DNA of 61,891 bases from JBEKHI01 sp050012355 (GTDB lineage Bacteria; Actinomycetota; Actinomycetes; Streptosporangiales; Streptosporangiaceae), in the NCBI GenBank assembly GCA_050012355.1, contig JBEKHI010000001.1, forward strand, positions 1 to 61,891. The letters run 5' to 3'. A program made the translations under genes and the position numbers. Each line of letters opens with the position of its first letter. Positions within the stretch are counted from its first letter, which is position 1. A model generated the notes under the pieces. The model was not told the DNA's origin and searched no databases. It saw only the letters and a program-made list of their open reading frames with translations. Below, piece by piece: positions 23,015 through 31,050 of the stretch.

Positions 23015-26000
23015 GCGAAGTGTGGCGGCGACTGGAGGGTGTGGACGCGTACCGGATCACTGAGATCCCGCGTCATGCCGCTCTCACATCTCCCACCGAT
23101 GATTCACGTGAATCATGGGGAGGAACCGACACCAACGATCATGGATGGGGGCAGCGCGTCGCCGCGCTCGCCGCTGCTTACCACGCTGGGGTGGCCGCTG
23201 GGGATGGCGTGATCGGGTTCGGCTGGATACGGCCTCAGCCGGCTGGTCCGGTGAACGTCGTGGCGGCCGGGAGGGCGCTCGCGGGATCCACGATCAACAG
23301 CGGCGAGATCATGCTCGCCCTTCCTGGCGGAGCGCGGGGACGTCCGCTGGCCGACCTTACCGAACTACTCGCGAGCCTGCCCGCCTGGCGGGAGATCGCC
23401 GGGATCAGCGACGGGCTACTGAACGAGGAGCCCCGCAGGACGCGGCTCGCCACCAGCTTGGATGACGTACTGCTTGGGAGCTGGGTCGCGCCGTTCGGGT
23501 GGATGGTGATCGCCGAGCCGGTACCACCACCGGAGCTGCGAGCGCTGGCCGACGATACAGCGGCCAGGCTGCATCTGACTGAGAGCACCGCCGACCGGTT
23601 CCCCGGGCGCGCGTTGGACGCGCGGCGGCTCAAGCACCGGCTGGTCGAGCTGCGGCGCGCGTTTTCCACAGGGCTGTGGAAAGTGCGACTTCTGGCCGGC
23701 GGGACGGACGAGGCGGCCGCGGCACGGGTGGCGGGGCTGTTTTGCGCCTCGGTGGATCTGGGGGATCTGCCGTATGCGATCGCGCCCGCGTCTCCCGTTC
23801 CCGCTGGAACGTCGGACGCGGCCCGAGACGGCGCGGCGCCGGAACCGACCGCACCATTCTGTGCCGCCACCGAGTTCGTCGCGGCGGTCGCGGCGCCGCC
23901 TCGCGCTGAGATACCGGGTATCCGGCTCGTTCTGCGGCCCGAATTCGACACGACGCCAGAAGCGTCCACAGCCGGGATCCTGCTCGGTGAGATCCGGGAT
24001 CGGAACATGATGCCCGCGGGGGTCTTCCGTATCGGGCACGACTCGCTGAACCGCCATGTCTTCGTGACCGGGGCGACCGGCGCGGGTAAGTCGCAGACGA
24101 TCCGCGGCCTGCTTGAGCGATCCGCTGTCCCGTGGCTGGTGATCGAGCCCGCCAAGGCCGAGTATCGCTACCTGGCGAACCGCCTGGAGCAAGACGTTAT
24201 CCGCATCCGTCCCGGCGAGCCCGACGCTATCCCCGCTGGCCTCAACCCGCTCGAGCCCGCCCCCGGCTTCCCGCTCCAGACCCACGCCGATTTCACCAGA
24301 GCGCTGTTCGTGGCCGCCTTCCGTTCAGAGGAGCCTTTTCCACAGGTACTGTCGGCCGCGCTCACCCGCGCTTACACCCAGGCGGGATGGGACTTGGCGC
24401 TGGGCGAGCCCGCCAGCGACGGAGCACGCTACCCCACACTGGCCGACCTGCAACGAGCGGCTGAGCTCGTCGTGGCGGAGATCGGTTACAGCCAGCGGGT
24501 CACCGACGACGTACTCGGCTTCATGAAGGTCCGCCTGGCCAGCCTCCGGCACGGGACGACGGGGCGGTTTCTCGCGGGCGGGCACCCGATCGACTTCGAG
24601 AAGCTGTTGACAAGCAACGTCGTGCTGGAGATCGAGGACGTCGGAGACGATCGCGATAAAGCCTTTCTGATGGGGACCGTGCTGATCAGGCTGGCCGAGC
24701 ACCTGCGGGTACGAGGCCAGCAGGACGGCCTGCGGCACCTGACGATCGTCGAGGAGGCGCATCGGCTGCTGCGCAAGTCCCGTGACGACGGCGCCGCCGC
24801 GCACGCGGTGGAGATGTTCGCGAGCCTGCTGTCGGAACTGCGCGCCTATGGTGAAGGGCTGATCATCGCCGATCAGATCCCGGCCCGGCTGGTACCCGAT
24901 GTCATCAAGAACACCGCGGTGAAGATCGCGCACCGGCTGCCCGCCTCGGACGACCGCGACGCGGTGGGCGCCACCATGAACCTCAGCGCCGCGCAATCAC
25001 GGTATCTCGTCACCTTGGCGCCGGGGGAGGCCGCTGTGTTCACGGATGGGATGGACAACCCGCTGCTGGTGAAAATGCAAGATCACGCAGAACGAGAGCG
25101 GGCGCGTCCCCCGGTCACCGCGTCGGCCGCCGCGATAGTCAGCCGCCGTGGTCCCGTTTGCGGCGCGGACTGCGTGGCACGTCCGTGCACGCTCCGCGAC
25201 ATGAGTAACGCCGGGCGCGGGCTGGAAACAAGACCGGCCGTCCGGTTGTGGACAGAACTAACGGTGCTGGCCCACCTGGCGGGCTGGCCGATGCCGGTTC
25301 CGCGGATGGCGATCTTGGAGGATCTTCGCGCGCTGCCGCCCCGGTTGCGGGACTGCCTGATCTCGCACGCGGTGGATGAGGCGATCAGCTCGCGGGCCGG
25401 GATTCCGGATGCGACGGGGCTAGTCGTGCACGTTGGCACCGCGATCAGATGCCGGGTCACCCGGGACATGTGGCTCTGCCAGGCCGACGAACCAAGGTGG
25501 CACCGAGAAGCTGTGGATAACGTCGCGTCGTTTGGCATAGCTAAGCCGTCGGTGGTGGAGCGGACCGTCGGCGCGCTACGGACGGACGCGACGTACGGCC
25601 AGCGGCTGGCCGACGCGCTTGAGGACTTCGCCGACTGCCGCTGGCCGCTGGATTACCTGTCGTTACGACGACTTACTGAAGTGGATCCGGCCATCCTTGA
25701 TGGCGGTTGTGTCCTGGACGCGCGTGGCGGTTACCTTCGAGCCGCTGACCTGCGCCTCCACCATGACGCTATCGCCGGACTTGACCGACCCGATGCCTGC
25801 CGTTTTCGTGTCGACGGTGATGGAACTGCTCACCGCGTAGGTCGCGGTGTAGCCATCGGCGCTCTTGATCGTCAGCGAGGAGGAGCTGACCGCCGTGACG
25901 GTGCCCTGCTGCACATCGACAGTCTCGTAGGTGCCATTCTTCTCACGGATGGTCACCTGGCCATGCACCACCCCGCCGAGGCCGAACCCGCCCCCGAAGC

Positions 26001-26070
26001 CGTGACCGCGGGAGTGTCGGCCGTGGTGCTTGCCAGTCGGGGCGGAAGCCGATGCGCTGGGAGTAGCTGA
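22996..26070 (+). CDS. HerA-like (DUF87) ATPase with a dubious antisense C-terminal extension
   Basis: The frame encodes up to 1024 residues. GTG 22996 is the longest start; TTG 23011, which overlaps the RelA-like stop as TTGA and has GGAG nine bases upstream, is also good. Residues 1-340 are an N-terminal domain of unknown type. Residues about 345-720 are the HerA/FtsK-like ATPase, with Walker A VTGATGAGKSQTIRGLLE, Walker B LTIVEEAHRLL and the sensor region LIIADQIPARLVPDVIKNT. A short Cys cluster follows (CGADCVARPCTLRD). The last 135 codons lie entirely antisense to a convincing DUF5666 gene and read like shadow translation. The native stop was probably lost, or the gene truncated, near 25660. 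Coupling to a RelA-like protein suggests a two-gene defence module. Confidence 0.75.
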   Translation: MESRRLSEVWRRLEGVDAYRITEIPRHAALTSPTDDSRESWGGTDTNDHGWGQRVAALAAAYHAGVAAGDGVIGFGWIRPQPAGPVNVVAAGRALAGSTINSGEIMLALPGGARGRPLADLTELLASLPAWREIAGISDGLLNEEPRRTRLATSLDDVLLGSWVAPFGWMVIAEPVPPPELRALADDTAARLHLTESTADRFPGRALDARRLKHRLVELRRAFSTGLWKVRLLAGGTDEAAAARVAGLFCASVDLGDLPYAIAPASPVPAGTSDAARDGAAPEPTAPFCAATEFVAAVAAPPRAEIPGIRLVLRPEFDTTPEASTAGILLGEIRDRNMMPAGVFRIGHDSLNRHVFVTGATGAGKSQTIRGLLERSAVPWLVIEPAKAEYRYLANRLEQDVIRIRPGEPDAIPAGLNPLEPAPGFPLQTHADFTRALFVAAFRSEEPFPQVLSAALTRAYTQAGWDLALGEPASDGARYPTLADLQRAAELVVAEIGYSQRVTDDVLGFMKVRLASLRHGTTGRFLAGGHPIDFEKLLTSNVVLEIEDVGDDRDKAFLMGTVLIRLAEHLRVRGQQDGLRHLTIVEEAHRLLRKSRDDGAAAHAVEMFASLLSELRAYGEGLIIADQIPARLVPDVIKNTAVKIAHRLPASDDRDAVGATMNLSAAQSRYLVTLAPGEAAVFTDGMDNPLLVKMQDHAERERARPPVTASAAAIVSRRGPVCGADCVARPCTLRDMSNAGRGLETRPAVRLWTELTVLAHLAGWPMPVPRMAILEDLRALPPRLRDCLISHAVDEAISSRAGIPDATGLVVHVGTAIRCRVTRDMWLCQADEPRWHREAVDNVASFGIAKPSVVERTVGALRTDATYGQRLADALEDFADCRWPLDYLSLRRLTEVDPAILDGGCVLDARGGYLRAADLRLHHDAIAGLDRPDACRFRVDGDGTAHRVGRGVAIGALDRQRGGADRRDGALLHIDSLVGAILLTDGHLAMHHPAEAEPAPEAVTAGVSAVVLASRGGSRCAGSS

Positions 26071-26247
26071 GGCGGACAACGACGATGTCGTGGTCGCTGC
26101 TGGCGCTGGGTGGTTCGTGGCCGCAAAGGCGACTCCGGTACCGGCGACTACCGCGACGAGCGCGACGCCACCTACCACCATGGGTCGGGTGCGGCGGTGG
26201 CCGCGGCGACCGGAAAGCTCGATCTGATCGGTTTCCTGTTCATCCAT
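25663..26247 (-). CDS. DUF5666-type membrane-anchored or secreted protein
   Basis: The product has 194 residues from ATG 26247; a TTG at 26268 would add seven. A single hydrophobic segment (MVVGGVALVAVVAGTGVAFA) about 25 residues in acts as a signal or anchor. A Ser/Ala/Pro linker and a His/Gly-rich patch (GKHHGRHSRGHGFGGGFGLG) follow, then a DUF5666 beta domain of about 95 residues (VHGQVTIREKNGTYETVDVQ, then SLTIKSADGYTATYAVSSS). The His-rich patch might bind metal. Its whole 3' two thirds overlaps the HerA-like frame on the other strand. No clear ribosome site is seen. The region upstream contains the DnaA-box cluster. Confidence 0.82.
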   Translation of the reverse strand: MDEQETDQIELSGRRGHRRTRPMVVGGVALVAVVAGTGVAFAATNHPAPAATTTSSLSASATPSASASAPTGKHHGRHSRGHGFGGGFGLGGVVHGQVTIREKNGTYETVDVQQGTVTAVSSSSLTIKSADGYTATYAVSSSITVDTKTAGIGSVKSGDSVMVEAQVSGSKVTATRVQDTTAIKDGRIHFSKSS

Positions 26248-26368
26248 GCGTACAAGGTCGGGGCCCAAGTTAAGGGGAATCTGCGGGTTAGTGAAGAATT
26301 CCCTCTGATATCTTGATCTGCGAAGAAAGTGCTGGTAGAGGCGATCTCATTAACAAGATGTTACGCAG

Positions 26369-26445
26369 TAATCCACAGCCTGTTGAAAAATAGTTATCCA
26401 CAAGGCACATCCACAGCGTTGTGCACAGGTAAAGTCTGTGGATAA
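26369..26445. promoter_or_regulatory. Cluster of DnaA-box sequences
   Basis: Two perfect TTATCCACA boxes face each other (plus strand 26394-26402; minus strand 26437-26445). Near-matches lie between or beside them: TAATCCACA at 26369-26377, ACATCCACA at 26407-26415, and TTGTGCACA at 26419-26427. The flanking DNA (26280-26395) is unusually AT-rich for this window. Further boxes occur in nearby genes (25512-25520, 28360-28368). Confidence 0.65.
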
Positions 26446-26456
26446 CTTAGCGGTGC

Positions 26457-27995
26457 TCACTTGAGAGGTTGCAGCTCAGGCGCGGTGGCCGACGTCTCCG
26501 AGGTGCTTGACCGCCATCCCCAGCGCCCGGTTATGCACAGCCACACGAGCGCGATGACCGCGATGAGCCGCGCGACGGACGTTATCCACTCTCCCTCGAC
26601 GTGCTGGAGCTGCGCGAGGTGGGTGTGGCCCGGGATGTTAACCGCGTCCATGTAGGTGATGCCCGCGAAACCAAGCCGGCCGAGAACCACCCAGTCCAGA
26701 CGCGACGCCGGATACAGCGCCAGCAGCCCGATGATCATCACGTCGTACCAGGGCCGCTGGAATGGCCACAGGAAAATCCAGGCCAGGCTTAGCGACAGCG
26801 CCAGCGGCACCGCGGGCCAGCGCGGGCTCCGTTGTGGCAAGCGCATTATGAGCAAAACGGCGAGAGCTACTGTCAGCACGGCCGCGATATCGGTCAGGCG
26901 GTTCGGCTCGTAAGTGGCGTTCAGGTTGAACGGCCGCCAGAACACCTGGTACAGGTTGTCCCAGGTCACGCCGTTCCCTCGCTTGAAGTACACGGTGACG
27001 GCGCCTGTCCCGGCCACCGCGAAGCTCGGGACTGCCACGATGAGGCAACCGGCCGCCGCGGCCGCGAATGCCGCGAGCTGGCGGCGTAGCATCCAGGCGG
27101 CCCCGATCGCGTAGACGGCGAAGGGCAGCTTCACGCAGATCGCTACGCCGATGAGCACACCCGCGATGGCGGCCCGTGCCAGGCCAACGGACTCGGCGGG
27201 CGCACTGTCCGGCGTACCAGGCCGCTTTGTCCAAAGCAGACCGATGCCGGCTAGGCCGAAGGCAACGGCCAGCCCGTCGATGTGACCGGCGGCCACAATC
27301 TCCCAGATCAGCAACGGGTTCAGCGACCACAGCAGGTGAGCGCGCCGCCGCATCACGGCGTCCGCGCGCAGCAGCCAGTCGAGGAGCAAGACAACCGCGC
27401 CGAAGGACAGACCTGCCCACAGCTTCAGCCAGAAGGTCATCGTCGCCAGCTGTCCGCCGCTGAGCTTGACGGCCAGCCACTCCGACGCGGTGGCCAGCGG
27501 CCCGTAGTCGGACAGGGACTGCCGCCAGGTGGGCGAGGAGTACTGCGCGATCGTGCCGCCGACCTTCAAGAACTGGTCCGGCGTCATCACGTACGGGTTG
27601 TGGCCCGCGACCACCATAGACCCGTCAATCGCGTATGAAATGGCGTCGGTCGACCCAGCGGGCAACAGCACGGTGAATATCGCCGTCGCGCCGAGGGAGA
27701 CGCCGATCATCAGCTTGATGCTCGGCCTGGCGCCCCTGGCGACGGCGACCAGCCCGAAGATCACCCCCGCGGTGGCGATGACCGCGGCCGCCCACAGCGA
27801 CAGCAAGATCAAGGTATCCCGCAGGTGCAGCGGGTGCCACCACGGCGGGCCAGAGCCCGCGTGCTTCAGCGCCTCGGCGATCACTGACGGGCCGTTCAAC
27901 GCCATCACGAACATGATCAGCAGCGACAGGCCGATGCACGCCGCGGCCGCCCAGCAGAGGGCACGAGTGCTCCTCGCGGGAGCGTCGCTTGTCAT
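26457..27995 (-). CDS. Polytopic GT-C/GT87-type polyprenol-phosphate mannosyltransferase-like protein
   Basis: This 512-residue integral membrane protein has about 12-13 predicted helices. Family signs are the early extracytoplasmic DAISYAIDGSMVVAGHNPYV segment, whose Asp and NPY are typical of MptA/MptB and GT87-type mannosyltransferases, and LLWSLNPLLIWEIVAAGHID further on. Such enzymes use polyprenyl-phosphate mannose to extend lipoglycans or glycoproteins outside the membrane. The acceptor is unknown. The start ATG has no obvious ribosome site but is preceded by GGTACCTTCGTACC, a small palindrome, so a leaderless or regulated start is possible. It is monocistronic and ends beside the DnaA-box region. 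Confidence 0.8.
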   Translation of the reverse strand: MTSDAPARSTRALCWAAAACIGLSLLIMFVMALNGPSVIAEALKHAGSGPPWWHPLHLRDTLILLSLWAAAVIATAGVIFGLVAVARGARPSIKLMIGVSLGATAIFTVLLPAGSTDAISYAIDGSMVVAGHNPYVMTPDQFLKVGGTIAQYSSPTWRQSLSDYGPLATASEWLAVKLSGGQLATMTFWLKLWAGLSFGAVVLLLDWLLRADAVMRRRAHLLWSLNPLLIWEIVAAGHIDGLAVAFGLAGIGLLWTKRPGTPDSAPAESVGLARAAIAGVLIGVAICVKLPFAVYAIGAAWMLRRQLAAFAAAAAGCLIVAVPSFAVAGTGAVTVYFKRGNGVTWDNLYQVFWRPFNLNATYEPNRLTDIAAVLTVALAVLLIMRLPQRSPRWPAVPLALSLSLAWIFLWPFQRPWYDVMIIGLLALYPASRLDWVVLGRLGFAGITYMDAVNIPGHTHLAQLQHVEGEWITSVARLIAVIALVWLCITGRWGWRSSTSETSATAPELQPLK

Positions 27996-28106
27996 GGGTA
28001 CGAAGGTACCGTCAATCGGGCGCTTCCCGGGCGAGCGCGAACTTGTTATCGTTAATTGAGTTGGCGCCCGGACCCGCGCGGACGCGCACCACTAATGGGG
28101 GGTGCT

Positions 28107-28667
28107 ATGTCCACGAGGGTTGCCGGACGCGTCAAGTGGCGCAGGTTCGCGGTTGCCATTCTGCCTGCACTCGCCGTCGCCGGGTTGCTGATGGGGCTGA
28201 CCGCCGAGGGGGCGATAGCCGCCAGCATCTCGGTCTCCGGCCAGGAGTTCATGGTGACCGCTGCCCAGCTCACCGGCTCTGGTTTCCAGCAATACCCAGG
28301 CCAGGTGACCGTGGACGGAGCCGACGGCTCGAAGACCACGGTGCCGGTGATCGTGTCCATTATCCACAGTGCCACGCTGACGAATATGTGCCAGAGCGTG
28401 ACCGTCGCCGGGGTCACGCTGCGACTGACCGCCGGCGGGGGCGCCGCCCCGGTCTCGGCTAGCGACCTCATCGTCGACGCCGCCAAGCTGAACGGCAACA
28501 GCGCCAGCTTTCAGAACGTCGTGATCGGGGCCGACGCAGGTGGCGGCACTTTCGGCGAGCAGGCCGACGACGTCATTATCGCCAACCTGCGGCAAGATAC
28601 CTGGCTGACCACCGCTGGCACCTTTACCCTGCCGGACCTGTCGCTGGGCTTCGGCTCCGGTTGTTAA
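28107..28667 (+). CDS. DUF6230 family exported protein
   Basis: The product has 186 residues. ATG 28107 follows GGGGGG at good spacing; upstream in-frame codons are shadow. The N-terminus is a signal sequence preceded by basic residues (RVKWRRFAVAILPALAVAGL) and probably cleaved after AIAAS. The mature part matches DUF6230, with ISVSGQEFMVTAAQLTGSGF, HSATLTNMCQSVTV, VTLRLTAGGGAAPVSASDL and ADDVIIANLRQD. These actinomycete proteins are usually beta-helical, surface or secreted, and often neighbour a DUF6114 membrane protein, which is absent here. A perfect DnaA box falls inside the gene. The stop overlaps the convergent gene stop by four bases (TTAA). Confidence 0.85.
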   Translation: MSTRVAGRVKWRRFAVAILPALAVAGLLMGLTAEGAIAASISVSGQEFMVTAAQLTGSGFQQYPGQVTVDGADGSKTTVPVIVSIIHSATLTNMCQSVTVAGVTLRLTAGGGAAPVSASDLIVDAAKLNGNSASFQNVVIGADAGGGTFGEQADDVIIANLRQDTWLTTAGTFTLPDLSLGFGSGC

Positions 28668-29155
28668 GCCAGGTGGGCCTTGCTGCCCTGTCGGCGAAAA
28701 CCGTTGACATCCTGCGCCTCGCCAGTCGCCTGCGCGGGCACCGCTGCCTGATCGTCCGTGCTGGACTTCTCCGCCTCAGCGGTGGCGTCGGAGTAGCGCT
28801 TGCGGACGGCGAAGCCAGCGGCGGCGCCAGCCGCGCCGAGAGCCACCACGACGGCTGCTAGAACCCGCCAGTTCATGAGGCCACGCATTCGCGACTGCTG
28901 CTCGGGGCGGACGACCTCGGCGCCATGGCGCAGGGTCGAAGTCAGCCGTGGCGTGATCGAGGTCTCCACCACATCGGCGAAGCCCTCGAGCCGCGGCGCG
29001 CTCCACCGGCGAGCGTGATGCACGCCGCGCTGGACCTGATTAGCCGCTGCCGCCCCGGCACGCTGCCCGGCCGGTACGGCCACGACGACGGCGCCACGAG
29101 CGCGGCCGGCGATGCCACCATTCTGAAGTGCACGCTTTGCCTTGCTTTGGGACAC
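28664..29155 (-). CDS. Small single-helix membrane protein of unknown function
   Basis: The product has 163 residues, with GTG start preceded by GGGAGG six bases away. The N-terminal 100 residues are basic and helical (VVETSITPRLTSTLRHGAEV). A single membrane helix lies at about 95-118 (WRVLAAVVVALGAAGAAAGFAV), and an acidic/Gln-rich cytoplasmic or external tail follows. It resembles the DUF5324-like proteins found near the origin-proximal cluster of actinomycetes, but I am not certain of the family. It is divergent from ppiA. Confidence 0.75.
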   Translation of the reverse strand: MSQSKAKRALQNGGIAGRARGAVVVAVPAGQRAGAAAANQVQRGVHHARRWSAPRLEGFADVVETSITPRLTSTLRHGAEVVRPEQQSRMRGLMNWRVLAAVVVALGAAGAAAGFAVRKRYSDATAEAEKSSTDDQAAVPAQATGEAQDVNGFRRQGSKAHLA

Positions 29156-29277
29156 GGTTTACCTCCCGTTCTTGATCCCGCTCACCACAGACTTCCCGAT
29201 GCGGAGCCGTTCAACCATCTTCCGTCGCGCTACGGGTACCGTGGGTGGGCAACGACACTTACCTGAGGAGTCATGGC

Positions 29278-29796
29278 ATGACGGAGACGCTGACCGCGAC
29301 GCTCGCGACGACGCAGGGCGCGATCAAGGTCCGGCTTTTCCCCGACCACGCCCCGAAGACGGTTCGTAACTTCACCGATCTCGCCGAGGGCAAGCGGGAG
29401 TGGACCCACCCGCGGACACGGGCTACCAGCAGTGACAAGCTTTACGACGGAACCGTTTTTCACCGGGTCATCGACGGCTTCATGCTCCAGGGCGGCGACC
29501 CGCTGGGCACCGGAACCGGGGGGCCGGGCTACCAGTTCGGCGACGAGATTCACCCTGACCTGCAGTTCGACCGGCCTTACCTGCTCGCGATGGCGAACGC
29601 CGGCCCCGGCACGAACGGGTCGCAGTTCTTTATTACGGTGGCGCCCACGCCCTGGCTGAACGGGCGGCACACGATCTTCGGTGAGGTCATCGAAGGATCG
29701 GACGTGGTAGACGCCATCGGCAAGACGAAGACCGGCCCCGGCGACCGCCCGGTTCAGGACGTCGTCCTGCAATCGGTGACAATCGCTCGCGAATAA
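29278..29796 (+). CDS. ppiA: Cyclophilin-type peptidyl-prolyl cis-trans isomerase
   Basis: The product has 172 residues and is cytoplasmic, accelerating proline isomerisation. The start ATG 29278 has GAGGAG seven bases upstream. Catalytic and cyclophilin signatures are VFHRVIDGFMLQGGDP (the Arg essential for catalysis), NAGPGTNGSQFFITVAPTPW and LNGRHTIFGEVIEG. This is the same gene that precedes crgA and the pknB cluster near the origin in mycobacteria and Streptomyces, which anchors the region. Confidence 0.95.
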   Translation: MTETLTATLATTQGAIKVRLFPDHAPKTVRNFTDLAEGKREWTHPRTRATSSDKLYDGTVFHRVIDGFMLQGGDPLGTGTGGPGYQFGDEIHPDLQFDRPYLLAMANAGPGTNGSQFFITVAPTPWLNGRHTIFGEVIEGSDVVDAIGKTKTGPGDRPVQDVVLQSVTIARE

Positions 29797-29813
29797 GCCG
29801 GATACTTAGTTAC

Positions 29814-30686
29814 ATGTCCGAACCCCTCGCGGAACCGGTCCCGACCTGCTACCGCCACCCAGGCCGCGAAACCTACGTCTCATGCACCCGCTGTGGCCGT
29901 CACGCCTGCCCTGACTGCATGCGCAGCGCCTCGGTAGGCCAGCAGTGCGTGGAGTGTGTCCGCGAGGGGAGCCGGTCATCCCGGGCCGCGCGTACCGCGT
30001 TCGGCGGGCGTCCGGTGTCGGGCGCCGTGGTCACCTGGGTCCTGGTGGGGCTCAACGTCTTGGTCCTGCTGATCTCGCTGGCGAACTCCAACGTCATCGT
30101 CGACCTGGAGATGTTCGGCTATGCGGCGGTCGCCCCCGGCGGCGCGATGCAGGGGGTCGCCGCTGGCCAGTGGTACCGGCTAGTCACCTCGGCCTTCACC
30201 ACGCCAGGCGTGTCCGGGATCGGGTTCATGGACATCCTGTTCAACATGTGGGCGCTGATCTTCGTCGGCCCCTCGCTGGAAAAGATGCTCGGCCGGAGCC
30301 GCTATCTATCGCTGTACTTGCTGAGCGCGATCGGCGGGTCCGTCCTGTACTACTGGATGGTCGCGGGCAACCAGCCGGCCGCCGGGGCGTCGGGCGCCAT
30401 CTTCGGTCTGTTCGGGGCCTGGTTTGTGGTGTCCAAGCGGCTGCGGCTTGACTCCCGCGGCATCGTCTTGCTGATCGTCATCAACCTGGCGTTCAGCTTT
30501 ATCTACCACAGCACAATCGCCTGGCAGGACCACATCGGCGGCCTGGTGACCGGTGCCCTGGTCACCGCCGCGTTCGTCTACGCGCCGCGAAAGAACCGGA
30601 CCGCTATCCAGATAGCGGCGGGCGTCGCCATGCTGGCGATCCTTGTCATCGCGACGGTGCTCAGGTCACACCAACTGACAAGCTGA
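29814..30686 (+). CDS. Rhomboid intramembrane serine protease with N-terminal zinc-binding domain
   Basis: The product has 290 residues. Residues 10-50 are a zinc-ribbon/B-box-like domain with Cys/His pairs (CYRHPGRETYVSCTRCGRHA, then CPDCMRSASVGQQCVECV). Six to seven membrane helices follow. The catalytic Ser is in GASGAIFGLFG and the catalytic His in WQDHIGGLVTGALV, the usual Ser-His dyad. It cleaves transmembrane substrates within the membrane. It follows ppiA by 17 bases and is probably co-transcribed. Its last 109 bases overlap the convergent crgA frame. Confidence 0.93.
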   Translation: MSEPLAEPVPTCYRHPGRETYVSCTRCGRHACPDCMRSASVGQQCVECVREGSRSSRAARTAFGGRPVSGAVVTWVLVGLNVLVLLISLANSNVIVDLEMFGYAAVAPGGAMQGVAAGQWYRLVTSAFTTPGVSGIGFMDILFNMWALIFVGPSLEKMLGRSRYLSLYLLSAIGGSVLYYWMVAGNQPAAGASGAIFGLFGAWFVVSKRLRLDSRGIVLLIVINLAFSFIYHSTIAWQDHIGGLVTGALVTAAFVYAPRKNRTAIQIAAGVAMLAILVIATVLRSHQLTS

Positions 30687-30943
30687 CCGGATAAGCGCCA
30701 CTGGGTCGCTAGCACCACGCTGGCGATGATCAATGCGAATCCGCCCACCAGATTCCACGCGCCAAGCGTGGACAGCACCGGCATGTCGGCCTGCGTGACG
30801 TAGTACAGGACGATCCACACCAGCCCCAAGAGAAGGCAGCCCACCATTGTGGGGGCTATCCACGGCGCGCTGACCTTGCGCTTCGCCGCTTTCGTCGGCG
30901 GCGGCGTGTAAACAGGCTTCTTCCTGACGCGGGACTTCGGCAC
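30578..30943 (-). CDS. crgA: Cell-division protein CrgA with an extended C-terminus
   Basis: CrgA is a small two-helix divisome protein that recruits or tempers FtsZ/FtsI-linked wall synthesis. The start is GTG 30943, giving PKSRVRKKPVYTPP directly, with GAGG six bases upstream; the longer upstream frame is shadow. The two helices are APTMVGCLLLGLVWIVLYYV and WNLVGGFALIIASVVLAT. Normal CrgA ends soon after the ATQWR-type basic end, at about 80-90 residues. Here the frame continues for about 38 more residues, antisense through the rhomboid 3' end, which suggests loss of the original stop or a real tail. Confidence 0.88.
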   Translation of the reverse strand: MPKSRVRKKPVYTPPPTKAAKRKVSAPWIAPTMVGCLLLGLVWIVLYYVTQADMPVLSTLGAWNLVGGFALIIASVVLATQWRLSGQLVSWCDLSTVAMTRIASMATPAAIWIAVRFFRGA

Positions 30944-31050
30944 CGGGTACCTCGCTAGAGTTTGCGGAATCTTCGGGGCATAAGCGTAGCGGGTCGGTCC
31001 GTGCATATCATCCACGCCGTCAGTTACTTAGCGATATCATTCAGTTACTC

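Noticed and set aside
26280..26456. Full replication origin (oriC)
   Set aside because: Only two perfect boxes plus near matches in under 200 bp and no dnaA/dnaN; actinomycete origins usually have many more boxes. Kept as a DnaA-box cluster only.
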